Assembly (NCBI RefSeq): GCF_902459465.1
Contig: NC_047082.1
Coordinates: 62,001-126,000, forward strand
DNA length: 64,000 nucleotides
Direction of reading: 5' to 3'
Origin: Asterias rubens
Lineage: Eukaryota; Echinodermata; Asteroidea; Forcipulatida; Asteriidae
Positions 54,901 to 63,796 of the stretch are shown here, one piece after another. Made by a program: the position numbers and the translations under genes. The notes under the pieces are model-generated. The model saw only the letters and a program-made list of their open reading frames with translations. It was not told where the DNA came from and did no database searches. The first letter of the stretch is position 1. Each line of letters begins with the position of its first letter.

Positions 54901-57900
54901 CAGACAAGGAAAGATGCCACTATTTCCCGTTTGACTTTATTGCTACGACAGCCAGTGGTTGTCCTGGACTAATTTTGACAAGGTCCCTTAACTATGAGGA
55001 AATAAGTGACGCTTATTCAAACCTTAATCATACTTACTGGTCATACAAGGCATTGTGCTGGGGACATACTCCTAGGTCCTTGCGTATCTTACGCAGCCTC
55101 TTCATCACATCCTTACCATAGATGGACACTTTGCCAGCAGTGGCCGGAAACAGACCCATAATGATAGAGCTAGAAGGTGGTGGAAAGGTACCAGGTGGTT
55201 AATCAACTGTAAATTAAATTTATTCAAATTTCCCATTTGTTCACATGTTATTCATATTCACATGAAATATCACGTCACCTGCTACTGTATACTAGAGAAA
55301 CAAGCCTGTAAACGTTATGTATGCACTACTAGTACTGAGCGGGCAAATTCTCAAATCAATTTTTTTCAGTGTGCATATTGTTTTTGTTCTTTTGGCAAGG
55401 ACTTGTTTGTTTTGTGTTAATACACATTTAAAAAAAAGCTCAGAAATAGTCACTCTTGGTTAAAAAGACACCCCAAAAAGCTGGCACTGAGCGACTTAGC
55501 AGCAGCCAGCCACCAACTCGGTCATTACCAGGCAGTAAAGACTGGCTCCTTGCTCCTTTATAAGAATTATCTATAAACCAGGTTTGCATACATGGGGGAA
55601 TCCCAACAGTGCCGTTCTTACATGGTAGTGGTCTTTCCAGCTCCATTCTGGCCAAGGAAAGATGTAATCTGCCCCTCATAGAAGTTGAGTGTAAGGTTAT
55701 CCACAGCTGTGGTCTTGTTGTTGTACTTCTTTGTGAGTCCAGCAATAGAGATACCGAGAGGGAAACTGGTCGGATCAACTTCAATATCTGGATCTGTCAT
55801 GAAATATCAAAGGGACAAATAATCAGTTACTAATGAGACTTTAATGGCATTTGCGTATTGTGGATGAGCAGTCTGGTAGCTCTGGGTGTCGCCTCGAGTC
55901 CCAGTCATGACACTTGCTTTTTCAAATAGTTGTTTTCAATGAGAGATTGCCTTACATCACAAAGTCGTAGAGCCAATTCAAGGTGAGGGGTACACATAAC
56001 TGATTTGGGCTGTATACCTAAATCAACTGCCACCAGGGACACGTTGCCACCTACTCCTAGGGCTGACACAGGGTTACCCCCTTCATAGTCTGTAAGGATG
56101 TAGGCATGGGTATCATCCACTAGGAGCCACCTACTCATGGGACTGACACAGGGTTACCCCCTTCAAAGTCTGTAAGGATGTAGGCATGGGTGTCATTCAC
56201 TAGGAGCCACCTACTCATGGGGCTGACACAGGGTTACCCCCTTCATAGTCTGTAAGGATGTAGGCATGGGTATCATCCACTAGGAGCCACCTACTCGTGG
56301 GGCTGAAACAGGGTTACCCCCTTCATAGTCTGTAAGGATGTAGGCATGGGTATCATCCACTAGGAGCCACCTACTCATGGGACTGAAACAGGGTTACCCC
56401 ATTCATAGTCTGTAAGGATGTAGGCATGGGTAATTCACTAGGAGCCACCTACTCATGGGGCTGAAACAGGGTTACCCCCTTCATAGTCTGTAAGGATGTA
56501 GGCATGGGTATCATCCACTAGGAGCCACCTACTCATGGGACTGAAACAGGGTTACCCCATTCATAGTCTGTAAGGATGTAGGCATGGGTAATTCACTAGG
56601 AGCCACCTACTCATGGGGCTGAAACAGGGTTACCCCATTCATAGTCTGTAAGGATGTAGGCATGGGTGTCATTCACTAGGAGCCACCTACTCATGGGACT
56701 GAAACAGGGCTACCCCATTCATAGTCTGTAAGGATGTAGGCATGGGTAATTCACCAGGAGCCACCTACTCATGGGGCTGAAACAGGGTTACCCCCTTCAT
56801 AGTCTGTAAGGATGTAGGCATGGGTAATTCACTAGGAGCCACCTACTCATGGGGCTGAAACAGGGTTACCCCCTTCATAGTCTGTAAGGATGTAGGCATG
56901 GGTAATTCACTAGGAGCCACCTACTCATGGGACTGAAACAGGGTTACCCCATTCATAGTCTGTAAGGATGTAGGCATGGGTATCATCCACTAGGAGCCAC
57001 CTACTCATGGGGCTGACACAGGGTTACCCCATTCATAGTCTGTAAGGATGTAGGTTTGGGTAATTCACTAGGAGCCACCTACTCATGGGGCTGAAACAGG
57101 GTTACCCCATTCATAGTCTGTAAGGATGTAGGCATGGGTATCATCCACTAGGAGCCACCTACTCATGGGGCTGACACAGGGTTACCCCATTCATAGTCTG
57201 TAAGGATGTAGGCTTGGGTGTCATTCACTAGGAGCCTGACTGGTAGAGCAGAATGAAATACCTTTCCAACTGTTTACAAAGCAATACAATTTTAATACAA
57301 ATATTATTGAGTGTGTAATGGTCTAATAGGCTGGAAAACTGAGCTCGATAAAAATGAAAAGTGGAGACGTACTTTTGTGGTGTGACATCGTGTTGGACTC
57401 CTCGCTTGTTTCACCAAAGTTGATGCAGTTGCACCAATAGGATGGTAGGAAGATGAAGTACCATGGTTTGGGCACACCATGACGACCTGGTCATACAAAC
57501 AATATATTGGAAAGAAAACTGTAGTTTTTCAAGAATATAATACCAATTTCATTTTATGTTTTTAATGTTATCAAAATTAAGAGTGAATATGCCTTTAAAA
57601 GCACAATAATAACAATACAACTAATAATGTGTATTTATTAACGGAATGAATATCTTCAGTTATTGGAACCATTTAATTGTATTAATCCTATATAAATGTA
57701 GATGTATACAATAAACCAACATGTGAGCATATTGGTGAATAAGGTTTAGTTGTTTTACCTCAGGGACAACTTACCAGGGAATACGGAGCTGATATACCAG
57801 GCAATAATGAAGTACAATACATGATCCCATAATATGTGAGCATATTGGTGAATAAGGTTTAGTTGTTGTACCTCAGGAACAACTTACCAGGGAATACGGA

Positions 57901-60900
57901 GCTGATATACCAGGCAATAATGAAGTACAATACATGATCCCATAATATGTGAGCATATTGGTGAATAAGGTTTAGTTGTTGTACCTCAGGAACAACTTAC
58001 CAGGGAATACGGAGCTGATATACCAGGCAATAATGAAGTACAATACATGATCCCATAATATGTGAGCATATTGGTGAATAAGGTTTAGTTGTTGTACCTC
58101 AGGAACAACTTACCAGGGAATACGGAGCTGATATACCAGGCAATAATGAAGTACAATACACCATCCCATAACATGTGAGCATATTGGTGAATAAGGTTTA
58201 TTTGTTGTACCTCAGGAACAACTTACCAGGGAATACGGAGCTGATATACCAGGCAATAATGAAGTACAATACACCATCCCATAACATTGCAAGACAAGCC
58301 CAGCTGAAACCAAAGTATGTTGTAGTATGAAGCTCCTGGTTGAAGCTATCCCACTGCACACCTATAGTCTGAGACTCCTTTAAGGCTAGTATATTGCAAC
58401 CCAAGGTAAAGGCACAGGTAGAAAGCAGTGTCTGAGCAAATAAAACATATAGAATTACAAGTCAACTTAAAGGCACTGGACACCTTTGGTAATTGTTAAA
58501 GGCAAGTTTTCTCACTTTTCTCACTTTGTGTATGCATTCAAAATGATGTTTGTGTAAAACAACAGGCTTTCAAATGTATAGTCAATCACAAAAAGCCGCA
58601 CTATATTTGTGAGAATACATGGCGCCCAATTCTGTACTTTCTGAAGCCTTCTATATGTTGGAATGGTGGAGAGGAGTGAGTCACAATAGTCAATATTAGA
58701 CAGAACAAGGGCTGGAACTAGATGTTAAGTAAGTAGGAGATAATTCTATTAAGGAGATAATTCCTTATGTATTTGATTTGGTGAAGATAAAAATTGAATT
58801 GCAATACTTACATAGATTACATTGTGTTCAAACTTGTAAATGCTAAGTTTTAGAGAGACGAGAATGAAGTATGGGAGGTAGGTCATGAGGTAGATCATCA
58901 TGGCTGCTAGAGCTGCAGTGTGGGCCTTGTGGAACAAAGCGCTGATCAAATAACTATAGTAGAAAGAGGAATAATAGTAAGGGAATCAATGTGTGGTGAA
59001 GAGGTTTTAGAGAGACGAGAATGAGGTATGGGAGGTAGGTCATGAGGTAGATCATGATAGCCACTAGAGCTGCAATGTGGGCCTTGTGGAACAAAGTGCT
59101 GATCAAATAACTATAATTATAGTAGAATATTAATGTGTTTCTTAAGCACTTTCTCATACCAAGAAGACCCCTCAAAGCAATTGGGACTCTTTCTCATACC
59201 AAGAAGACCCCTCAAAGCAATTAGGACTCTTTCTCATACCAAGAAGACCCCTCAAAGCAATTAGGACTCTTTCTCATACCAAGAAGACCCCTCAAAGCAA
59301 TTGGGACTCTTTCTCATACCAAGAAGACCCCTCAAAGCAATTGGGACTCTTTCTCATACCAAGAAGACCCCTCAAAGCAATTGGGACTCTTTCTCATACC
59401 AAGAAGACCCCTCAAAGCAATTAGGACTCTTTCTCATACCAAGAAGACCCCTCAAAGCAATTAGGACTCTTTCTCATACCAAGAAGACCCCTCAAAGCAA
59501 TTGGGACTCTTTCTCATACCAAGAAGACCCCTCAAAGCAATTGGGACTCTTTCTCATACCAAGAAGACCCCTCAAAGCAATTAGGACTCTTTCTCATACC
59601 AAGAAGACCCCTCAAAGCAATTGGGACTCTTTCTCATACCAAGAAGACCCCTCAAAGCAATTAGGACTCTTTCTCATACCATGAAGACCCCTCAAAGCAA
59701 TTGGGACTCTTTCTCATACCAAGAAGACCCCTCAAAGCAATTAGGACTCTTTCTCATACCAAGAAGACCCCTCAAAGCAATTGGGACTCTTTCTCATACC
59801 AAGAAGACCCCTCAAAGCAATTGGGACTCTTTCTCATACCAAGAAGACCCCTCAAAGCAATTGGGACTCTTTCTCATACCAAGAAGACCCCTCAAAGCAA
59901 TTGGGACTCTTTCTCATACCAAGAAGACCCCTCAAAGCAATTAGTACTTGGGCAACCATGAAGCAATTTGACTGGCAACCCTGAACAAAGATTCTGTCAA
60001 ATTAGAGAGACTGCCAACATAAAGCCAGATAGCACAGTTGGTAGAAATCTGGCATTAATCTGAAGGTCGTTGGTTCAAATCCCACTAAAGTAAATTTTCT
60101 TTGTCCAACCCCAAATTGTTCCTCAATCTAAACAAAACAATTTCAATAAGTTTTAATTATCAATCTTAAATTTTTAAGAAATAAAAGTATGAAATACTTT
60201 ACAATAATTAGAGTGTTTGTTTACCACATCATGACCAGCGAGAAGGAGAAGCAGGACAGGAAGAAAAAGACGACCGACCAGTCTGATGACGGGAAGATAT
60301 TTCCAACCTTAACAATGATCACAACAAGCAAGCAGACTATAAGCAGCAGCAGGAAGTTAATCAGGAACCATGAGATGAGATTCAGACCGCTCTGTAGACC
60401 CATTGCTTTCATCAGCTGTCAAGATAGATCAAAGAAAAGGGAAAAAAAAGTTTTGTTAAGAGGAGAGAATGACTAAAGCATTTTCACACTGTATCTCTTA
60501 TCCCCATGGAGTACAGCCCAGGGGAGGCCCAGGGGAGGCCCAGGTTTTGTTAAGAGGAGAGAATGACTAAAGCATTTTCACACTGTATCTCTTATCCCCA
60601 TGGAGTACAGCCCAGGGGAGGCCCAGGGGAGGCCCAGGTTTTGTTAAGAGGAGAGAATGACTAAAGCATTTTCACACTGTATCTCTTATCCCCATGGAGT
60701 ACAGCCCAGGGGAGGCCCAGGGGAGGCCCAGGTTTTGTTAAGAGGAGAGAATGACTAAAGCATTTTCACACTGTATCTCTTATCCCCATGGAGTACAGCC
60801 CAGGGGAGGCCCAGGTTCACACTGTATCTCTTATCCCCATGGAGTACAGCCCAGGGGAGGCCCAGGTTTTGTTAACCCCTAGGTTACATCGGCCCACTTT

Positions 60901-63716
60901 CACACTGTCCCCGCCTAGGTCCTTATTCCAAGGCGTTTCTGCAGCACCAGTTACCCCTATCCCAGAGCATGGGTGGCTATAGAATGTAATAATAATAACT
61001 AGTTCTTATAAAGCGCATTTTCTTATAAGGTCTCAATGCACTTTACACTAGTGCCCTGGTCATTGGGTCAATAAGTTCCTTTGATCTTTTTCAGCTCACT
61101 AAGGAGTATACAAACACGGGCTGCCATGGCGCTTCAAAGGCTTTCACAAACACAATATCAATCTCTACCCTTGCAAGGTACCCATTTATACCCCTGGGTG
61201 AAGAGAAGCAATTATAGTAAAGCATCTTGCTTAAAGACACAAGCATCATGACAAGGACTGAAAACTACATCCCAATAACTAAATCATCAGAACTTGGATT
61301 CGATGCTCTAAACCCCTCGGCCATGACCAAAGTATGACCCTACCAGAAAATATTGCTTCATGACATTCTGCTAAGCATAAAAGACCAGGACACCAGTCAC
61401 ATATAGATACATGTGACAGGGTATTTTGGCTGGTAACATTAGTCTAGTAAGCAAAAAGAGATGCTACATTACCTCTTCAATGCCTTGCTCTTTCTCATAG
61501 ACAAGCTGATGGGTCATGGCGGCCAGTGCACTGATGAATACCAGCGTCATTAAGAATGGCAAGATGTAGAAGAAACGCTGCACAAAACTAAACACAAACA
61601 AAATAAAAATCAATAATACCACTACGACTAAATACAGAGAAAATTATATGGTTAATATATCAACCAATAGGAGAGTCAAATCAGTGGAAAAGTCTAAACG
61701 TAAAGAAGAAACAAAATATTCAGCCATTGTGAATTAATACTGAGCTTTAAATTACTGACAAGGGCAATAATTAGCTTACAAACATTGCACAAACAAGTAA
61801 AAAGCTTTTGGTAAGATCTACCAAAAAGCAATCTTGCTTTATACCAATGTCACAAAGTTTACATTACTACAGTAAATGTCTTTTCGGTTTACATTCTTGA
61901 AGTATAACTCTAGGCTAACAGTTTTGAATTACAATCTGGACCCAATTTCATAGAGATGCTTACTCACAACAAGTAGCTACGCACAGCAAAAGTATGGTAA
62001 GCAGAACAAGATAACTGACCAAAATAGCAGTTCACATTTGTGACTGGTATCCAGTTCATTTTTGGTTAGCAGTAAATCGGTAAGCAATATTATCAGCTGA
62101 AGCAGCTGTATAAAGTTTAGCCCTGGGCTTTGATTTGATTGAGCTCAACAAGCTGAATAGTTTAATAACTTACTCATCATGAGTATAGCAAGGATACGGC
62201 ATGAGCTGCATGTAGACTCCAGGCTTCTTGACTTCAGTGTTTGTCTGTGATTGAATGATTCCTCTCTCAATCATATCTTGGAGGTAGATGAACCCTAGGA
62301 TGTACGGCTGATCCTGGAGTAAATCATTATCTGGGCCTGGTGTCCAGTAACTGAACAGTCAAGACACAAATAAATTCTTATTATAGGACACAGAGTCAGT
62401 TTGGTGATTGTCAGAAATTACAATTTATTATTGCTATAATTATTACTATATCATTCTGGTAATGAAACTAAGGATGCCTCATAAGTGAACTTGCAGCTCG
62501 CAGGTCTGAGTAAACCTGTAAACACGGGTACTTGCAATGAACCAGAAACACTGGGGTTAACCCCTACTCTTTCACTGTAGCTTGCAAGCCTGAGGAAACC
62601 TGTAAACAAGGGTGCTTGGGATGTGAACCAGAAACACTGGGGTTAACCCCTACTCTTTTATGGTAAGTGCACAGGGTTATTTTACGTATAGTACCCACCT
62701 TAGCTTTGGGACCTTCAGCTGAATGTCCCATCCAAAGGACCAGGCAAGTATGGCAAAATATTTTGCTCAAGGACACAAGTGCCACGAGTGGATGATACTC
62801 ATGCCTACAACTGTACTGGCTGTGAAGGGGGCGCCCCAGGAGTAGGTTACTCAAATCTAACTCACAAATGGCTCATGGAAGTGAAAACCAAACCTTACCC
62901 AAATTTAAGTTGGTCAGTGCTAGGTGTGTTGTCAACGTCCATTCGTATCTTGTACTGGACATGAGAAGGTAGGGTCTCTGCATCCTTCATATTGCTGAAG
63001 AAAACACCTGAGAAATAAAACAGAGTCATAACAGTGAGGGTATTATGTCAACCTCATTCCCAGGAGTAGTTAATCTCGCAGCGTCACCTGATCCATCAAT
63101 CCAAATATTGGACTTCTGTCTAAAGTAAGTCAAGCATAACTCACCTGCAAACAGACGGCCATCGTTATGTAATCTCTGTGCCTCCCTTTCCATTTCCCGC
63201 TCAGACTGGAACGGAATAAACCGATCCAGTTCGATGCAGTTGGTGATGTTAACGATGAGCTCAGCCACTTGGTCCATCTGGTGGCGGTCATCTATGGGGA
63301 TACTGGTCAGTTCACTGGCCAGCAGGGTGGTGATGGCATCCGTGTCCAGGTTGAGCTGCTGCATAAGGTACCCTGATGTGTAGGAGTTATCCAGGAATTT
63401 CTGCAAGGGTCATAAACAAAATCTCTAGTATTAACAAACTTGAATTCAATGTTTCAGTGAATATAGCACTAACATAACGAGTGAGTAGGGCTCAGTTGAT
63501 AGAGCACTAGCACATTAAGTTGGACGAATCCCGCCCCAGTCAATTTGTCTTTGTTCAACCCTAAATATAAAATCTTTCAACAAATCATGTAAAGAGTTTT
63601 ACCTGTATGGTGCTTGTCTGCTCACTTTCAAGCAGTTTATCCAGATCTTTGGACCCTGCCAGCCATGCCGCAGCCAAATCTCGGATATCAGTAATATCAT
63701 CAAAGAAGAAATTCGC
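41319..63716 (-). CDS. ABCA1: ABCA1/4/7-type ABC lipid transporter, C-terminal 1760 residues
   Basis: A full-size ABC-A transporter of the ABCA1/ABCA4/ABCA7 group, which moves phospholipids and, for ABCA1, cholesterol across the plasma membrane to acceptors. Thirty-five exons with GT-AG ends join in phase to 1760 codons plus stop; against human ABCA1 (2261 aa) about 500 N-terminal residues lie beyond the window. Order: end of extracellular domain 1, TM bundle 1, nucleotide-binding domain 1, linker, extracellular domain 2, TM bundle 2, nucleotide-binding domain 2, tail. ABCA1-type landmarks are [73 protein letters not shown] and VFVNFAK. Both ATP sites look intact. In an invertebrate it may be the single ancestor-like member, so the symbol marks the group. 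Its introns are rich in tandem arrays, several touching exons. Confidence 0.93.
41875..41995 (-). mobile_element. tRNA-derived SINE, family B
   Basis: The minus-strand head reads GGGCTAGATTGCTCAGTTGT, with B-box region GGAGGTTGTTGGTTCAAATC. The tail matches other family B copies (CTTTGTTCAACCCCAAA type). ABCA intron next to exon 41816-41679. Confidence 0.65.
42540..42720. repeat. Degenerate CCCTAA-like repeat tract
   Basis: Irregular stretches such as AACCCTAACTCTAAAAC, AACAACCCTAACCCTATAAC and CCACAACCCTAAAATCCCAA. It resembles the animal telomere hexamer but is not a clean array. Intronic in the ABCA gene. Confidence 0.6.
42928..43172. mobile_element. Inverted-repeat element, GCTGCTTA/AATTTCATA family
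   Basis: Ends GGCAATTTCATAAGC and GCTATGAAATTGCC are inverted. The interior contains several TTAGCA and GCTTAC words, as in its relatives. ABCA intron. Confidence 0.6.
44522..44755 (+). mobile_element. tRNA-derived SINE, family A (5' truncated)
   Basis: Starts within the head (CATCAAACTCAAGTTCTGGT), has B box GTGGGTTCGAATCCTGGTCA and TGACACTTGTGTC, then a body with CTTCACCCAGGGGTAAATGG and ends near CCCAAGGGAGCTGAGATGG. The 3' tail seen in full copies is missing. ABCA intron. Confidence 0.75.
45648..45745. repeat. 32-bp tandem repeat, three copies
   Basis: GGCAACGGTCGTAGCCGCTC followed by TGCAACACCCCT repeats at a 32-bp spacing (GCAACGG at 45661, 45693 and 45725). ABCA intron, about 70 bp downstream of the 45813 donor side. 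Confidence 0.85.
46303..52919 (-). CDS. ABCA1: ABCA exons: linker end, extracellular domain 2 and TM bundle 2
   Basis: Exons 52919-52728, 52424-52307, 51617-51416, 51013-50915, 50580-50320, 49995-49932, 49624-49516, 48849-48789, 48415-48235, 47868-47753, 47049-46911, 46580-46303. TM7 is [20 protein letters not shown]. The second extracellular domain is Cys-containing ([11 protein letters not shown]) and carries [16 protein letters not shown], a family block. TM bundle 2 includes [55 protein letters not shown] and [20 protein letters not shown]. Confidence 0.92.
47091..47298. mobile_element. Inverted-repeat element with 20-bp ends
   Basis: Left end AATTTCATGGCTCTGCTTAC is an exact inverted match of right end GTAAGCAGAGCCATGAAATT. 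The interior is non-coding. It lies about 40 bp upstream (gene sense) of the ABCA exon starting at 47049. Confidence 0.85.
49205..49310 (-). mobile_element. SINE family A fragment
   Basis: The minus-strand B-box region is GTGGGTTCGATTCCTGGTC, flanked by GGTGTTTCTGATCAG and GACACTTGTACCC. ABCA intron. Confidence 0.6.
51065..51285 (+). mobile_element. SINE family A (5' truncated)
   Basis: B box GTGGGTTCGAATCCCAGTCA, then TGACACTTGTGTCC, TTTACCCAGGGGTAAATGGG and CTGGGAACACAGGGAGC. Between ABCA exons 51617-51416 and 51013-50915. Confidence 0.7.
51763..52065. mobile_element. Distal part of the foldback element
   Basis: Matches the non-palindromic half of 13187-13760: GCTTGAGCTCTGTATGTACA, TTCGTGCGCGTATAGTCTT, CGCTCACAACCGGTTATGAA and AAACACCCCCACGTGACGCG. 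The long palindrome itself is absent here. ABCA intron. Confidence 0.7.
52513..52640. mobile_element. 128-bp inverted-repeat element, GCTGCTTA family
   Basis: Left end CAGAGCACCATTTCATACAG with CTGCTTAA and right end TTAAGCAGCTACATGAAATT with GGGTTCTG are inverted. The centre has two tandem copies of GTTGTGCTTAGCTG. ABCA intron. Confidence 0.75.
53358..57486 (-). CDS. ABCA1: ABCA exons: nucleotide-binding domain 1 and regulatory linker
   Basis: Exons 57486-57373, 55793-55622, 55169-55038, 54686-54606, 54108-53912, 53716-53358. Walker A is [10 protein letters not shown] (55793 exon), the signature is [10 protein letters not shown], and Walker B with D-loop is [13 protein letters not shown] (54108 exon). 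The H-loop region reads [16 protein letters not shown]. The last exon adds an acidic and Ser-rich linker ([20 protein letters not shown]), as in the ABCA1 R-region. All ATPase motifs are intact. Confidence 0.93.
54180..54290 (-). mobile_element. SINE family A fragment
   Basis: The minus-strand B-box region is GTTTGAGTCCCGGTATGACA with CTGATCAGCAGAG upstream. ABCA intron beside the exon starting 54108. Confidence 0.55.
55985..57235. repeat. ~80-bp tandem array, about 15 copies
   Basis: Units contain CAGGGTTACCCCCTTCATAG, TCTGTAAGGATGTAGGCATG and AGGAGCCACCTACTCATGGG. Two length classes differ in the segment before CACTAGG: GTATCATC (80 bp) or GTAATT (about 77 bp). The classes are interspersed, so larger units were also copied. 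It lies in the intron between ABCA exons 57486-57373 and 55793-55622. Confidence 0.93.
57721..58285. repeat. 113-bp array carrying five copies of an ABCA exon end plus donor
   Basis: Units start at 57721, 57834, 57947, 58060 and 58173. Each contains AACAACTTACCAGGGAATAC, which on the minus strand is the last part of the exon ([13 protein letters not shown]) followed by GTAAGT. Donors lie at about 57774, 57887, 58000, 58113 and 58226; the last is the one joined to the full exon. Reading past it gives KLFLRYNK and a TAA stop. 113 is not a multiple of three. Confidence 0.95.
58227..63716 (-). CDS. ABCA1: ABCA exons: end of extracellular domain 1 and TM bundle 1
   Basis: Exons 63716-63603, 63400-63145, 63007-62899, 62350-62174, 61587-61473, 60415-60225, 58953-58812, 58431-58227. 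They encode residues 1-436 of the partial protein. The soluble part ends at [13 protein letters not shown], followed by hydrophobic segments [70 protein letters not shown] and [20 protein letters not shown]. Motif GVQWDSF matches the family's GVQWDN. The last exon's donor is the first of five in a 113-bp array; exon 58953-58812 has a partial duplicate upstream. Confidence 0.92.
58467..58540 (+). mobile_element. Terminal fragment of the 5798-6182 TIR element
   Basis: TTAAAGGCACTGGACACCTT and TGGTAATTGTTAAAGGCAAG match the left terminus of the element; the rest is missing. ABCA intron. Confidence 0.6.
58990..59112 (-). pseudogene. Partial duplicate of an ABCA transmembrane exon
   Basis: Copies the exon 58953-58812: its translation runs [20 protein letters not shown] and [16 protein letters not shown] against [20 protein letters not shown] and [16 protein letters not shown]. 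It keeps an acceptor-like TTATAG before TTATTTG but diverges after LVSLK and has no clear donor. It could give an alternative or cryptic exon, or be a non-functional relic. Confidence 0.8.
59151..59942. repeat. 40-bp tandem array, about 20 copies
   Basis: The unit is TTCTCATACCAAGAAGACCC followed by CTCAAAGCAATTGGGACTCT. Almost the only variation is one G/A site (ATTGGG or ATTAGG), alternating irregularly from copy to copy. No stop codon falls in plus-strand frames, producing long open frames that are not genes. On the minus strand each unit holds TTGGTATGAG, a moderate donor-like motif. In the ABCA intron between exons 60415-60225 and 58953-58812. Confidence 0.97.
60024..60130 (+). mobile_element. 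tRNA-derived SINE, family B
   Basis: Head GATAGCACAGTTGGTAGAAA, B box GGTCGTTGGTTCAAATCCCA and tail AAGTAAATTTTCTTTGTCCA. ABCA intron. Confidence 0.7.
60451..60880. repeat. 94-bp tandem array next to an ABCA acceptor
   Basis: Units starting at 60451, 60545, 60639 and 60733, plus a shorter final copy, contain TTTTGTTAAGAGGAGAGAAT, TTTTCACACTGTATCTCTTA and CAGGGGAGGCCCAGGGGAGG. The text matches the end of the TIR element at 29484-29702. In gene sense the unit nearest the exon places CTCTCCTCTTAAC, a plausible polypyrimidine and branch-point sequence, about 40 nt before the acceptor of exon 60415-60225. Confidence 0.9.
60991..61327 (-). mobile_element. Full-length tRNA-derived SINE, family A
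   Basis: Same organisation as 34104-34446. The minus-strand head is GTCATGGCCGAGGGGTTTAG, the body has CTTCACCCAGGGGTATAAAT, and the end GCGCTTTATAAGAACTAGTT is followed by TATTATTATT. ABCA intron. Confidence 0.8.
61930..62125. mobile_element. Inverted-repeat element, GCTGCTTA family
   Basis: The left end GGACCCAATTTCATAGAGAT with GCTTA and the right end GAAGCAGCTGTATAAAGTTT with AGCCCTGGG are imperfectly inverted. The interior has GTGACTGGTATCCAGTTCAT, typical of the family (compare 47520-47565 and 50640-50670). ABCA intron. Confidence 0.65.
62540..62800 (-). mobile_element. SINE remnant, family A variant
   Basis: The tail GTTTCCTCAGGCTTGCAAGC (minus strand) and GTGTCCTTGAGCAAAATATT match 27125-27360. 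An internal duplication of AACCAGAAACACTGGGGTTA occurs at about 62538 and 62624. ABCA intron. Confidence 0.5.
63481..63565 (+). mobile_element. tRNA-derived SINE, family B
   Basis: Head TAGGGCTCAGTTGATAGAGC and tail CAGTCAATTTGTCTTTGTTC. The B box is partly deleted. ABCA intron. Confidence 0.6.
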
Positions 63717-63796
63717 CTACGGGGAGGGGAAATAAAGAACAATGCAAAGTTTAGTTTATAAGATTTTATTTAAAAAAACAATGAAACTGTAGCGTG

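Noticed and set aside
59301-59984. Open frames of up to 127 codons on the plus strand
   Set aside because: They run through the 40-bp array, whose unit has no stop in these frames; all three frames give the same peptide in rotation. No start context, domain or splice signal.
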